DNA of 64,000 nt from Flexilinea sp. (GTDB lineage: Bacteria > Chloroflexota > Anaerolineae > Anaerolineales > Anaerolineaceae): contig JAFRIR010000047.1 of assembly GCA_017432685.1 (NCBI GenBank), positions 1 to 64,000 of the forward strand. Direction: 5' to 3'. The position numbers and the translations under genes are program-made. This document shows, piece by piece, positions 24,609 through 33,167 of the stretch (the first letter of the stretch is position 1; each line of letters opens with the position of its first letter). The notes beneath the pieces were generated by a model. The model saw only the letters and a program-made list of their open reading frames with translations. It had not been told where the DNA came from and did not search any database.

Positions 24609-27059
24609 ATGAATTTGTCAGGACAAATCGTTCGTGTTCTCCTCAATACGCCGGCGAAGACCGGCCTTTTTGATTACAGTGTGCCGGCGGAATTGGCAGG
24701 GCAGCTGAACCCCGGGCAAATGGTCGTCGTTCCGTTTAATCGTGGTGTTTATCAGGCCGTTGTCTGGGCTGTCGGAGTGACCCCGGAGGTAAAAAAAATA
24801 CTCCCGATCCAGGAAATAGTGGACCCGATCCCGGTGCTGACGGACGCACAGATGCGGCTGGCAGTAATGATCTCGGAACGCTCTCTGGCTCCGCTGCATG
24901 AATGTGTCAATTTGCTGCTGACAGACAAAGTCCGCCGCATTTCCAACCCGGTCTACCGGTTGATTAAGACGGATATATCATATCAGACAGCGCTGAATAT
25001 TCCTGACCCAAGCCTTGCCGGAGAGCCCTCTTTGCCGAATCTGTTCAGAAAATATCAGGGTGAATTGGATGAAACAATCCTGAATAAAACCTTCGGGAAA
25101 AACGGCTGGCAGTCAAAACTTTACCCGTTGATCCGCTCCGGTGCAGTGCAGAAAACGCTGCGGCTGGAACCGCCCGGGAAAGCCCCGAAATTCGAACCGA
25201 CCGCGGCATTACGTCAGGAGATCCCGGCTTTAGAGGACGCAGTTTTCAGCCGTATACGCACTGTAAATGAAAGACGAAAATCTGTATTGACTTACCTGCG
25301 GGAACATGGTCTGGAGGTATTCCAGGCGGAATTGCTGGGAGAAACCGGAGCACGGCGGGATGACCTGACTTATCTCGAAAAAAACGGGTGGATCACACTG
25401 CAGAGCCGTGAGGTCTGGCGTTCTCATCAGCATTATATGCAGGAAAAACAGGAGAACGCCGTTGATCTCACCCCGGAACAGCACGCAGCCTGTGAAGCAA
25501 TCACCGGCGGGTTGGGAGAAAACGGCCCGGGGAAACCGGTTCTGCTGCACGGGGTGACCGGGTCCGGAAAAACAGAGGTCTACCTGCGGGCTGCCTCAGA
25601 AGCGATTCGCAGAGGGAAACAGGTGCTGATGCTGGTTCCCGAAATTGCCCTGACACCTCAAATTCTGGCAAGGTTCGAACGGCGCTTTCCCGGCAAAGTC
25701 GGTGTATACCACTCCCGTCTGGGTGAGGGAGAGCGTTATGATACCTGGCGCCGGGGACGCAGCGGTGAATTCCGCGTGATCGTCGGTCCCCGTTCCGCCC
25801 TGGCTGTCCCACTGCCGGAGCTGGGACTGGTGATGGTTGACGAATGTCATGAGGATGCCTATTATCAGACCAACGAACGGCCTTATTTCTCCGCCGTTCG
25901 GGCAGCTTCCGACTACGCTGAAATCACCGGTTCGCAGCTGGTTCTGGGATCTGCCACACCGACCACAGCACAGATGTTCAAAGCGCAGCGCAGCGGCTGG
26001 CAGATCGAAACACTGAAGAAACGTGCCACCGGCGTCAAACCACCGCGGGTTATGATCGCTGACATGAGGTCAGAGTTGAAAAGCGGAAACTCCGAAATTT
26101 TCAGCCGGGCATTGACACGGGAGATCGGGAAAACCCTGGAAATGGGGAAACAAAGCATTCTTTTTCTCAACCGCCGCGGAACCGCTTCCTATACTTTCTG
26201 CCACAGCTGTGGTGAGGCGCTGAAATGTCCGAATTGCGATATTCCTTACACCTGGCATGCCTCACGGCAGCGTCTGGAGTGTCATTACTGCGGATCGACC
26301 ATGAAACTGCCGGAAGTTTGTCCTGCCTGCGGTTCTGCTGAGATCCGCCAGTTCGGGGCCGGCGTAGAGAGGATCGAAGAGCTGATCGCGGAGAAATTCC
26401 CGACCGCAAAAGTCATACGGCTGGATGCGGATACAGCTGAGGGGGTCGGCAATCATGAAAAGCTGCTTTCCTGTTTTGCCCGCCATGAAGCGGATATCCT
26501 GATCGGTACACAGATGGTGGCCAAGGGGCTGGATTTCCCGGATGTACGGTTAGTGGGAATTTTACTGGCAGATGTTGGTGCAAATTTTCATGATTACCGG
26601 GTCGATGAGCATACGTTCCAGATGCTCACACAGGTCGCGGGCAGGGCCGGACGGTCTGCCGAACAGGGGCTCGCTATTTTACAGACCTATCAGCCGGAAC
26701 GTTATTCGATCCGCGCGGCTGTCTCAGGCGATTATGAACGTTTTTATCAAAATGACCTTGCTTACCGCCGGACGATGGGCTATCCGCCCTTCAGTCGGAT
26801 GGTCCGGATGGAGATCCGCGATGCGGACCCGGAATCCGCAAAAAACCGGGCATGGGAACTGGCTGCTTTATTGAAGGGAATAATCTATGATAAGCAGATG
26901 AAGCTGCGGCTCATCGGTCCGGCTCCCTGCTTTTTCCCGCGGCTCAGCGGAAAATACCGCTGGCACATCATCCTGCGCGGCGCTGACCCGGTACGGCTGG
27001 TTCGAGATCTTGACCTGCCCGGTGTCCGCGTGGAAGTTGATCCCGCATCTTTGCTGTAA
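24609..27059 (+). CDS. priA: Primosomal protein N', replication-restart helicase
   Basis: PriA recognises stalled forks, unwinds lagging-strand DNA and reloads the replisome. The N-terminal 3'-DNA-binding domain (GLFDYSVPAEL...GQMVVVPFNRGVYQAVVW) is followed by a helicase with Walker A HGVTGSGKTEVYLR, Walker B MVDECHEDAYY (the usual DEEHE is here DECHE), and motif QVAGRAGRS. Eight cysteines (CHSCGEALKCPNC, CHYCG, CPACG) form the two zinc sites. Length is 816 residues from ATG 24609, a normal size with a conserved beginning MNLSGQIVRV. No ribosome binding site precedes this ATG, and a TATAAT box lies directly upstream. Confidence 0.95.
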   Translation: MNLSGQIVRVLLNTPAKTGLFDYSVPAELAGQLNPGQMVVVPFNRGVYQAVVWAVGVTPEVKKILPIQEIVDPIPVLTDAQMRLAVMISERSLAPLHECVNLLLTDKVRRISNPVYRLIKTDISYQTALNIPDPSLAGEPSLPNLFRKYQGELDETILNKTFGKNGWQSKLYPLIRSGAVQKTLRLEPPGKAPKFEPTAALRQEIPALEDAVFSRIRTVNERRKSVLTYLREHGLEVFQAELLGETGARRDDLTYLEKNGWITLQSREVWRSHQHYMQEKQENAVDLTPEQHAACEAITGGLGENGPGKPVLLHGVTGSGKTEVYLRAASEAIRRGKQVLMLVPEIALTPQILARFERRFPGKVGVYHSRLGEGERYDTWRRGRSGEFRVIVGPRSALAVPLPELGLVMVDECHEDAYYQTNERPYFSAVRAASDYAEITGSQLVLGSATPTTAQMFKAQRSGWQIETLKKRATGVKPPRVMIADMRSELKSGNSEIFSRALTREIGKTLEMGKQSILFLNRRGTASYTFCHSCGEALKCPNCDIPYTWHASRQRLECHYCGSTMKLPEVCPACGSAEIRQFGAGVERIEELIAEKFPTAKVIRLDADTAEGVGNHEKLLSCFARHEADILIGTQMVAKGLDFPDVRLVGILLADVGANFHDYRVDEHTFQMLTQVAGRAGRSAEQGLAILQTYQPERYSIRAAVSGDYERFYQNDLAYRRTMGYPPFSRMVRMEIRDADPESAKNRAWELAALLKGIIYDKQMKLRLIGPAPCFFPRLSGKYRWHIILRGADPVRLVRDLDLPGVRVEVDPASLL

Positions 27060-27155
27060 ACACAATTATCCATGCAAGCACACGGAAACTGCTCTGCTGA
27101 TGCCGCTATGCCGGTACAGCAGGATTGTATTCCGTGATGCGCCACCGATTATGAA
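27060..27155 (-). repeat. 95-bp dispersed repeat (family B), copy 1
   Basis: Read on the minus strand it shares the core TACAATCCTGCTGTACCGG...GGCATCAGCAG with copies at 29389, 32811 and 53415. It fills the gap between the convergent priA and acyl-carrier genes. Confidence 0.6.
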
Positions 27156-27162
27156 AAGTTAT

Positions 27163-27405
27163 TCAGGCAAGCAAAGATTCGATCGCAGTGACGATCTCCC
27201 CTGCAGTTTTCAGGTGCAGAGCGGTTTTGATGTCAAAGCGGATGCCGAATTCATTTTCGATGGCAGCAATCAGGGAAATATGTGCCAGGGAATCCCAGTC
27301 ATCAATATCATCCGCTCCGGTCCGGTCCGTAAGAACAATGCTCTCATCGTCAAAAACGTCCCGGAAAACATCATTTAATTTCTTTAAGATTTCTTCTTTC
27401 GTCAT
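27163..27405 (-). CDS. Acyl carrier protein
   Basis: A small (80-residue) acidic four-helix carrier. The phosphopantetheine attachment site is Ser39 in DDWDSLAHISLI, which has the DSL motif with the usual acidic surroundings. It overlaps the FkbH-like gene upstream by four bases (ATGA), so the two are translationally coupled. Together they form the known pair in which an FkbH enzyme loads a glyceryl unit from 1,3-bisphosphoglycerate onto a dedicated carrier protein. It is thus a specialised carrier and probably not the fatty-acid ACP. No polyketide or other condensing gene lies nearby. Confidence 0.9.
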   Translation of the reverse strand: MTKEEILKKLNDVFRDVFDDESIVLTDRTGADDIDDWDSLAHISLIAAIENEFGIRFDIKTALHLKTAGEIVTAIESLLA

Positions 27406-29204
27406 GCTTCCTCTACCGTGATAACCGTATTTTTACGCTCATATGATTTTGAAATATCCAGCTCCCAGACAGTGTTTCCTTCATCATCTTCCGAAACCTT
27501 AACAAAACCAATCTTTTCGTAAAAATCCAAGACCATTTTGTTTTTCTTCGTAGGGTAATAATAGCCCTTCAGAATTCCGATTTTCTCTGACCGGCAGCGG
27601 CTGACCAGTTCATCCAGCATGGCGTATTCCATGTCCCGTTTCAGCGCCCGGCAGCTCATCAGCCACAGATCAATATGAAAGACATCCTCCGCTTTATGTC
27701 CGAAAACCACGGACACCACACCGTTATCTCCAAAACGGTCCGTCAGGGTACCGTAAAGAGTAATGTATTCCGGGTCACCCGCTATCTGTGTCAGTTCCGC
27801 TTCGGAACAGCGCCGGGTCGTCAGGTTAAACTGATTGGACTTGTTCGTCAGCTGTGCGATACGGGACATATAGCGGCTGCTGAAGGGTTTTATCTCCGCC
27901 TTCATTTCCAGTGAGAGCAGGTAGTCCCGGTAATCCGTGAACTGCGTCTGCTGCCGTGCCCGCTCGATATTGGCCTTGTACATCTCATTGCGCTGAATGT
28001 CATCTTCGGAAATATTTGTCACCTCAAAAAAACCAGAGCGGTCCAGTGTCGTGATGAGGTCTTCCGGCCTTTCTATTTCCGGTACGGCGGCATCAGGGAG
28101 CTGTGAACGCACGATATGGCGCTCTGCCGGGTTGTCATCCACAAAGACCAACGCATCTGTACCGATGTTCAGCTCCTTTGCAATTTCTTTAAGGTTCTGA
28201 TCCTTGGGCTCCCAGTTTGCTTTGATGATCAGGAAATCTTCCGGCTTGAGGACACTGTCCGGCCGGTTCAGCCCTGCCAGTGCATTTTCCATATCATTCT
28301 TGGAATCGATGGTCAGCAGCGTTCCGAGAGCTTTTTGTGCTTTGAGATAAGTCTGGAATTCGGTATAAAGCTGACCTCCGGCGGTTTCCTGACCGATCTC
28401 GATCCTGTCTGCACCGTCTTCGCCGACGATCCCGCCCCAAAGGGTGTTATCCAGATCAAGCACCAGCGCTTTCTTGTTTTTTCCGTAGATCGATTTGATA
28501 ATGTTTGACAGGTTAAAAGCCAGCTCCGGTACAGCCGGCAAAGCAGGAGCACATTTGTACATATACCAATAGGACGGATCATTCCATTTTTGAAGCCCAA
28601 AGGATGAGGAGAGAAAGTCGATGTCATTGATAAAGAAGTTATGATGGTCCCGGGCATACTCATAAATTTTTCCGTTGAGACGGGCAACAAAACTGCTCAT
28701 GCCATGTTCGTCTGAAACATCCCGGTTACCCATAAGTCGATACCAGGGTCTCTCGAAGTTGTTCTGTATGACAGGGCAGTGATAAGTATCGGATATTTTG
28801 TCCCACATCATACGGTAGGTTTCATAAACTTCATTCAATTTCCGTTCAATGGTTTCGCTGTCGTCTGTCAAATCAGGCAGGATATTGAGATTGCGGGTGG
28901 TGGTATGAATGATGATGACTTCCGGATGAAAATCTGCCAACCGTGGATTTTCAAACATCACATCCTGCCAATAGCGGTTATATTCGGATTCGTAAAATTC
29001 CGCTTCAATGCCCTGATGGAGTAAAAACAGGTCCAGCATATCCCGAATTCCGGCAGTCGTTGACCCACCCAGGATCGCGATCTTTTTTTTGATCCGGGAA
29101 CTGCCGTCCGCAAGAAGTTCTCTGCGGATCTTTTTTTTCATCCGCAATATCAGCTGGGAATCAAAAGGGTATTGTAATATCTCCATTATGCTCCGATCTG
29201 TCAT
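27402..29204 (-). CDS. FkbH-like HAD-IIIC family protein
   Basis: The 600-residue protein has three parts: an SGNH-like N-terminal domain (IAILGGSTTAGIRDML, residues 42-57), a HAD core with the catalytic DLDNTLWGGIVGEDG (250-264), and a C-terminal GNAT-like domain (QLTNKSNQFNLTTRR, VLDFYEKIGFVKV). FkbH proteins dephosphorylate 1,3-bisphosphoglycerate and transfer the glyceryl group to an acyl carrier protein, giving glyceryl-ACP for secondary metabolites or surface glycans. The tandem acyl carrier gene supports that reading. What receives the glyceryl unit is not evident here. A family B repeat and the divergent tat operon lie upstream. Confidence 0.9.
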   Translation of the reverse strand: MTDRSIMEILQYPFDSQLILRMKKKIRRELLADGSSRIKKKIAILGGSTTAGIRDMLDLFLLHQGIEAEFYESEYNRYWQDVMFENPRLADFHPEVIIIHTTTRNLNILPDLTDDSETIERKLNEVYETYRMMWDKISDTYHCPVIQNNFERPWYRLMGNRDVSDEHGMSSFVARLNGKIYEYARDHHNFFINDIDFLSSSFGLQKWNDPSYWYMYKCAPALPAVPELAFNLSNIIKSIYGKNKKALVLDLDNTLWGGIVGEDGADRIEIGQETAGGQLYTEFQTYLKAQKALGTLLTIDSKNDMENALAGLNRPDSVLKPEDFLIIKANWEPKDQNLKEIAKELNIGTDALVFVDDNPAERHIVRSQLPDAAVPEIERPEDLITTLDRSGFFEVTNISEDDIQRNEMYKANIERARQQTQFTDYRDYLLSLEMKAEIKPFSSRYMSRIAQLTNKSNQFNLTTRRCSEAELTQIAGDPEYITLYGTLTDRFGDNGVVSVVFGHKAEDVFHIDLWLMSCRALKRDMEYAMLDELVSRCRSEKIGILKGYYYPTKKNKMVLDFYEKIGFVKVSEDDEGNTVWELDISKSYERKNTVITVEEA

Positions 29205-29388
29205 GTTGACAAGCTGTTACCATTATACACGGATATTGAATTCGGGAAGAATACATTCGGGAAATATCGCGGCGTACAGTCCCATGAGACACAGCAGGAA
29301 TTGTTACAAAACGCATATTTCGGGTAAAATATCTTCATATGAACAGGAGCCGCCAATCCTGCGCCGATAAAATTATACGGACGCAGGT

Positions 29389-29484
29389 GTTCAGAACTCT
29401 GTGACGCAACACGGAGTACAGCCCTGCTGTGCCGGCTTTGCGGCAACATCAGAGCCGTCCCCGTGTGCTCCGCATTGAATAGAT
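29389..29484 (+). repeat. 95-bp dispersed repeat (family B), copy 2
   Basis: Runs from TTCAGAACTCTGTGACGC to GCATTGAATAGATA with the core ACAGCCCTGCTGTGCCGGC. It occupies the region between FkbH and tatA and ends about 30 bases before the tatA start codon. Confidence 0.7.
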
Positions 29485-29515
29485 ACATACTTGGAAATCA
29501 GAAAGGGGTTAGGCT

Positions 29516-29707
29516 ATGTGGAGACCCGGATTTGCTGAAATATTGATCGTACTGGTGATCGTCATCCTGCTTTTCGGACCGGGACGCATCAGTAAAATTG
29601 CCAAAGAACTCGGCGCCAGCATCAGCGCATTTAAAGACGGGCTGAACGGCGAAAACAAAGAAGCCAGGCCGGAACAGACTGCAGAAGAAACGAAAAAAGA
29701 AGAATAA
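29516..29707 (+). CDS. tatA: Sec-independent translocase protein TatA
   Basis: TatA oligomers form the pore-like assembly through which folded Tat substrates cross the membrane. The 63-residue product has one N-terminal membrane span (FAEILIVLVIVILLFGPG) with the conserved FGP hinge, an amphipathic helix (ISKIAKELGASISAFKDGL), and a polar Glu/Lys tail. A GGGGTTAGG stretch precedes the ATG. It is first gene in a tatA-tatB-tatC operon, with three bases between it and the next gene. Confidence 0.93.
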   Translation: MWRPGFAEILIVLVIVILLFGPGRISKIAKELGASISAFKDGLNGENKEARPEQTAEETKKEE

Positions 29708-29710
29708 TCT

Positions 29711-30088
29711 ATGCGCATTTTCAATGTCGGCATACGAGAAGTGATCCTGCTGCTGGTCATCCTGCTGATCCTTTTCGGTCCGCGCCAGCTCCAGGAAAAC
29801 GCACGAAAAACGGCTCAGGCGATCAGGCGTTTTGTCCGCTCGGATACCTGGAGGTCATTTCTCGGCATTTATGATGACGTAAACAACATAAAGGAAGAAG
29901 TTATCCGGGAGTCCGGTATCCGTGAGGTTCAGGACTCTCTGCGGGGGATAAACCGTCAGCTTTCAGGAATCGACAGCGATCTGCATCAGCCTGACTGGAC
30001 GGGAACCGGTTCGGTCACTCAAAATGAGCCGGAAACGGCTGACGGGGCACAGGACTTAAACGAAATCCATGAATCAGAACAGCTTTGA
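29711..30088 (+). CDS. tatB: TatB-like Tat translocase component
   Basis: The 125-residue protein repeats the TatA/B plan: an N-terminal span (VGIREVILLLVILLILFGP) with the FGP hinge, then a long amphipathic helix and a polar, acidic tail. Its greater length and position between tatA and tatC suggest the TatB role of receiving substrates with TatC. The charged residue in the span (Arg-Glu at VGIREV) recalls TatB. It overlaps tatC by 20 bases. TatA and TatB are hard to separate by sequence, so a second TatA-type protein is an alternative. Confidence 0.8.
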   Translation: MRIFNVGIREVILLLVILLILFGPRQLQENARKTAQAIRRFVRSDTWRSFLGIYDDVNNIKEEVIRESGIREVQDSLRGINRQLSGIDSDLHQPDWTGTGSVTQNEPETADGAQDLNEIHESEQL

Positions 30089-30809
30089 AGGGGAAGCTTC
30101 CCCTCTCGGAGAGATTTTTTCGGCGATGGAGGAGCACATCACGGAACTGCGCACCCGGCTGATCATCGCTGCAGCGGGACTCGTGGTCTGTGTAGTGATC
30201 TGTTTCTTTTTTTCAGAACCGATCATGAATTTTCTTTGCAGACCCATCGGAGGATTGGACAACCTGAAGGCTATTGAAATAACCGAAAATGTCTCTTCCG
30301 TTTTTGAGGTAGCGCTGCTGGCCGGTTTTATTCTGGCTTTTCCGCTGATCGCTTACGAAGCTTTTGCCTTTATCCTCCCCGGCCTCAAGGAGACGGAAAA
30401 GTCGGTTTTGTTTCGTTTTCTGCCTCCGGTGATCCTGTTTTTCCTTGCCGGGGTCTGTTTTGCCTTTTTTGTCGTGCTGCCGGCAGCGATCCCTTTCCTG
30501 ACCTCATTCATGGGAATCAAAACTGAGATCCGGCCCTCGGATTATATCTCCTTCAGCACAAACCTTATCTTCTGGATCGGTATCGTGTTCGAAATGCCGG
30601 TCATCATTTATATCGCTGCCCGGATGAAGCTTGTCCGTTCGTCCCAGCTGCTGAAGAATTGGCGGCAGGCTGTGGTCGTATGCGCGGTGCTGGCGATGCT
30701 GATCACTCCGACCGTCGACCCCGTCAACATGCTGCTGCTGATGGTGCCGCTGATCGCACTCTATTTTCTCAGCATCCTCGGCGCAAAAATCGCGGAAAAC
30801 AAAGCTTGA
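30069..30809 (+). CDS. tatC: Sec-independent translocase protein TatC
   Basis: TatC is the membrane receptor for twin-arginine signal peptides. The 246-residue protein has six membrane spans and the conserved N-terminal block EEHITELRTRLIIAA, the loop ENVSSVFEVALLAGF, FAFILPGLKETEKS and FEMPVIIYIA. The family usually starts just before 'HLxELRxR'; the first 18 residues (MNQNSFEGEASPLGEIFS) are a short extension, so a start at Met20 is possible. It is last gene of the tat operon. No Tat substrate is encoded nearby. Confidence 0.93.
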   Translation: MNQNSFEGEASPLGEIFSAMEEHITELRTRLIIAAAGLVVCVVICFFFSEPIMNFLCRPIGGLDNLKAIEITENVSSVFEVALLAGFILAFPLIAYEAFAFILPGLKETEKSVLFRFLPPVILFFLAGVCFAFFVVLPAAIPFLTSFMGIKTEIRPSDYISFSTNLIFWIGIVFEMPVIIYIAARMKLVRSSQLLKNWRQAVVVCAVLAMLITPTVDPVNMLLLMVPLIALYFLSILGAKIAENKA

Positions 30810-30849
30810 CGAAAAAGGAGGAAAGCGGTAAAATAATAATCAGGATGAA

Positions 30850-30876
30850 GGCGGGAATGCCTGATACATTCCCGCC
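30850..30876. terminator. Stem-loop after the tat operon
   Basis: GGCGGGAATG (30850-30859) pairs perfectly with CATTCCCGCC (30867-30876). It lies 40 bases after tatC and, on the other strand, 16 bases after the 28-residue gene, where TGATTATTATTTT follows the stem. Confidence 0.6.
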
Positions 30877-30892
30877 CAGTTGTCAATTTAGG

Positions 30893-30979
30893 CTACTTGA
30901 CCTTGACTGTGAAGGTCAAAACAATAATGGTACCGTCAGGTCTTTTGATCTTGACGGTTATTGTTTTAGTAACTTCCAT
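30893..30979 (-). CDS. Possible 28-residue beta-rich peptide
   Basis: A very short frame with an ideal ribosome binding site (AGGAGG, seven bases before ATG 30979). The product alternates hydrophobic and charged residues (VTKTITVKIKRPDGTIIVLT), which suggests a two-stranded beta hairpin around the turn RPDG. A stem-loop follows as a possible terminator. Because the evidence is only the start signal, amphipathic pattern and terminator, this is a candidate, not a proven gene. Nothing recognised. The remaining sequence up to 31173 shows no gene. Confidence 0.4.
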   Translation of the reverse strand: MEVTKTITVKIKRPDGTIIVLTFTVKVK

Positions 30980-31173
30980 CTTCAACCTCCTGATTACCGC
31001 CTCACTGTCAGCATTCCATTTGCAGGCAGTGTTTGGCGGAATTTGGCGATAGGTATCGCCAATCAGACTGAGAAGCAAGTCGTTCTCAATCCTGTCGGAG
31101 ATACGTATCGATCAGGATTCTGTTGTCAACGTTCTGAATTAAATTATAAAACAATTCATTGATAGTTTATATT

Positions 31174-31207
31174 CCCATACCCCCGCCCGGTAGTTTTTAG
31201 AGGTGCC
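31174..31207 (+). mobile_element. MITE-like element, 3' fragment (copy 3)
   Basis: Only the right end is present: CCCATACCCCCGCCCGGTAG followed by TTTTTAGAGGTGCC. The left part and central hairpin are missing and replaced by AT-rich sequence. It lies close to the stop codon of the membrane-protein gene at 31238, with the same relative orientation as the other copies. Confidence 0.7.
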
Positions 31208-31210
31208 ATT

Positions 31211-31247
31211 AATTCATAATTTCTCATTCCTCATTCTTCATTCATCA
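31211..31247 (-). repeat. Heptad array overlapping a stop codon
   Basis: Units TGATGAA, TGAAGAA, TGAGGAA, TGAGAAA and TTATGAA run in register on the minus strand. The last codons of the membrane-protein gene (Asn-Asp-Glu-stop) lie in the first units, and almost every unit holds a TGA. Confidence 0.75.
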
Positions 31248-32788
31248 TTTCCCAGTATTACCCCATCCTCATAAAACCCGAATACCGGCAGGCCGTCCAG
31301 TACTGCTTCCAGCCAGACCCGGTCACCTTCATTTTCCATCATTTCCTGATAATTGAACACGACCACATAACCATTCCCGGAAAGGACCTCTTTCGTCATC
31401 CAGGCACGATCCTGTTCAAAGGACTCCCGTTCCGAGAAGGAAGCCGCGTCAAACATGGGCGGCAGAATAAAGGAAGGCTGGTCATTCAACAGCGAAAGCG
31501 CCGTCTGCCGGTTAGACCAGAGCAAATGATCTTTCGGAAGCTTCAGAGCAGCCAGCCTGGTTTCAGACTCACGCCATTCCTCTCCCGCAAAGCCCTGCCC
31601 ATTCCGGTGGTATTCTTTGATCAGGTCCAATTCATCCTCAAACAGCAGCGCAGCAAAGCCGAGCATAAACACAATTGACGCGATCCGCGGGAATCCGGCA
31701 CGGTTCAGGAAGCGTGAACAAAATGCAGCGATCAACAGCATCGCACAGACATAAAACGGCAGCAGGATGCGGTTATCGAACAGGGTAGAGCCGTCAATGA
31801 AAAAAACAGTGAAAAACAGCATGACCATGTATGCCGCGCCATGCAGGGCAGGAGCAAACCATGTAGACCTACGCAAATGACCGGAAGGACGGAAAAATCC
31901 CTTCAGCCCGGCCCATATGACCGCCCCGAGCAGGAAGATCAAAGCTCCGGCAATGACAAAGCCCCAGATCTTCAGCGGCTTTTCCACGATCCCGCCAAAT
32001 TCCGGCAGGAAGAAACCGGCAAAATTGCGGATTCCCTCTTCAACTTTAGAGGCGGAAGGAAGATGCAGTGCAAGCACCCGGTTCACCGGTGAGTCACCGC
32101 TCTCATTGCTTTTTGACAGCCAATAGCCAAAGGGAAGGTTAAAGGCCGCAAAATAAAGCAGAACGCTTTGGATCCTCATCTTCCAGGTTGAATGAACACA
32201 TAAAATATAAACAGCCACTGCCGCCACTGCCGCCAGACCCGCATAACGGGTCAGAGCCAGAGCACCGGCGAGCAAACCGATCAGCAGCCATTGCCAGACA
32301 CTGTTCCTGCGCACAGCGCGGACGGACAGAATAAATACCTCCAAAAACAAAGTCAGGTAAAGCGCCTCGCTCAGACCGTAAACGTTCGCCTGCAGCACCG
32401 GTCCCGCACATAGAAAGACGATCCCGCCGAGAACTGAGGCAAATGGTGAATGCGTCAGAGCCAAAATGGCGCCCATAAACAGCGCCTGGTTCAGCACCGA
32501 ACAGCAAAGGTTCACCCGCTTTGCCGTCTCCAGCGGGTCGGTTTTAATGATCCGGGAAACAACGGCCAGAACGATGGAATAAAAGGGCGGAAAATGAGTG
32601 ATGGGACGCGGCAGACCGTCACCGCCAATCCGTACGTAGCCCTGACGGGCGAGCAGACCGCGTGCCCCGCCGATATAGGCAGAAGAATCGTTTGTCAGCC
32701 CGACCCCATGAGGCGTGCAATACAGGAACAACGCGGCAGCCCCACCGCATAAAACGATCACTGAGAGAACAAACCATTTATTTTTCAT
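31238..32788 (-). CDS. GT-C-like polytopic membrane glycosyltransferase
   Basis: The 516-residue protein has about ten membrane segments, with the acidic first-loop motif LTNDSSAYIGGARGLL followed by FPPFYSIVLAVV, the layout of lipid-linked-sugar GT-C transferases (PMT/ArnT-like). The C-terminal 110 residues are soluble (LPKDHLLWSNRQTALSLL) and probably face outside. Donor and acceptor are unknown. A similar but unrelated-looking polytopic protein is at 51718-53400. Its C-terminus is encoded by a heptad array, and a family B repeat lies upstream of its start. Confidence 0.7.
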   Translation of the reverse strand: MKNKWFVLSVIVLCGGAAALFLYCTPHGVGLTNDSSAYIGGARGLLARQGYVRIGGDGLPRPITHFPPFYSIVLAVVSRIIKTDPLETAKRVNLCCSVLNQALFMGAILALTHSPFASVLGGIVFLCAGPVLQANVYGLSEALYLTLFLEVFILSVRAVRRNSVWQWLLIGLLAGALALTRYAGLAAVAAVAVYILCVHSTWKMRIQSVLLYFAAFNLPFGYWLSKSNESGDSPVNRVLALHLPSASKVEEGIRNFAGFFLPEFGGIVEKPLKIWGFVIAGALIFLLGAVIWAGLKGFFRPSGHLRRSTWFAPALHGAAYMVMLFFTVFFIDGSTLFDNRILLPFYVCAMLLIAAFCSRFLNRAGFPRIASIVFMLGFAALLFEDELDLIKEYHRNGQGFAGEEWRESETRLAALKLPKDHLLWSNRQTALSLLNDQPSFILPPMFDAASFSERESFEQDRAWMTKEVLSGNGYVVVFNYQEMMENEGDRVWLEAVLDGLPVFGFYEDGVILGNDE

Positions 32789-32810
32789 ATCTTCATTCTT
32801 TATTCATACC

Positions 32811-32907
32811 TGTTCAGAACCAGACAGCGCATCACAGGATACAGCCCTGCTGTGCGGGCTTCGCCGCAGCATCAGAGCTGTCTCCGTGTGCTTCGTGCTG
32901 AATAGAT
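32811..32907 (+). repeat. 95-bp dispersed repeat (family B), copy 3
   Basis: Runs from TTCAGAACCAGACAGCGC to GCTGAATAGATA with the core ACAGCCCTGCTGTGCGGGC. It is located just upstream of the start of the GT-C-like gene, pointing away from it. Confidence 0.7.
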
Positions 32908-32933
32908 ATCTTCATTCTTTATTCGGCGCACAG

Positions 32934-32986
32934 GGTGACAGTTCTTGTGTGCCGGCTTCGCAGCAGCACAATAACCGTCCCCAAGC
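32934..32986. repeat. REP-like element
   Basis: GGCGCACAGGGTGACAG ... AACCGTCCCC is the close relative of the element at about 1147-1210, with the same GGCTTCGC centre. Confidence 0.6.
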
Positions 32987-32995
32987 GCTTCATTC

Positions 32996-33037
32996 CTGCT
33001 CCCTACATCCTATATCCTAATTCCTAATTCCTAATTA
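32996..33037 (+). repeat. Heptad array upstream of murE
   Basis: Six units in register (CTGCTCC, CTACATC, CTATATC, CTAATTC, CTAATTC, CTAATTA) of the pyrimidine-rich type seen before start codons. It lies about 130 bases before murE. Confidence 0.7.
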
Positions 33038-33134
33038 AGAACAGTATACCTTCGAAACCCATCCCCCTGTTACTCCTCACATGTTTTTGAGGACAAATAT
33101 CATGGCGATAAAACTGAAAAAAACTTCCAAGTTT

Positions 33135-33143
33135 TGGTAAAAT
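33135..33143 (+). promoter_or_regulatory. Extended -10 promoter of murE
   Basis: TGGTAAAAT fits an extended -10 box about 25 bases before the murE ATG, leaving room for the AGAAGGAA ribosome binding site. Confidence 0.4.
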
Positions 33144-33167
33144 AGTCCATTAGAAGGAAATTGAATA

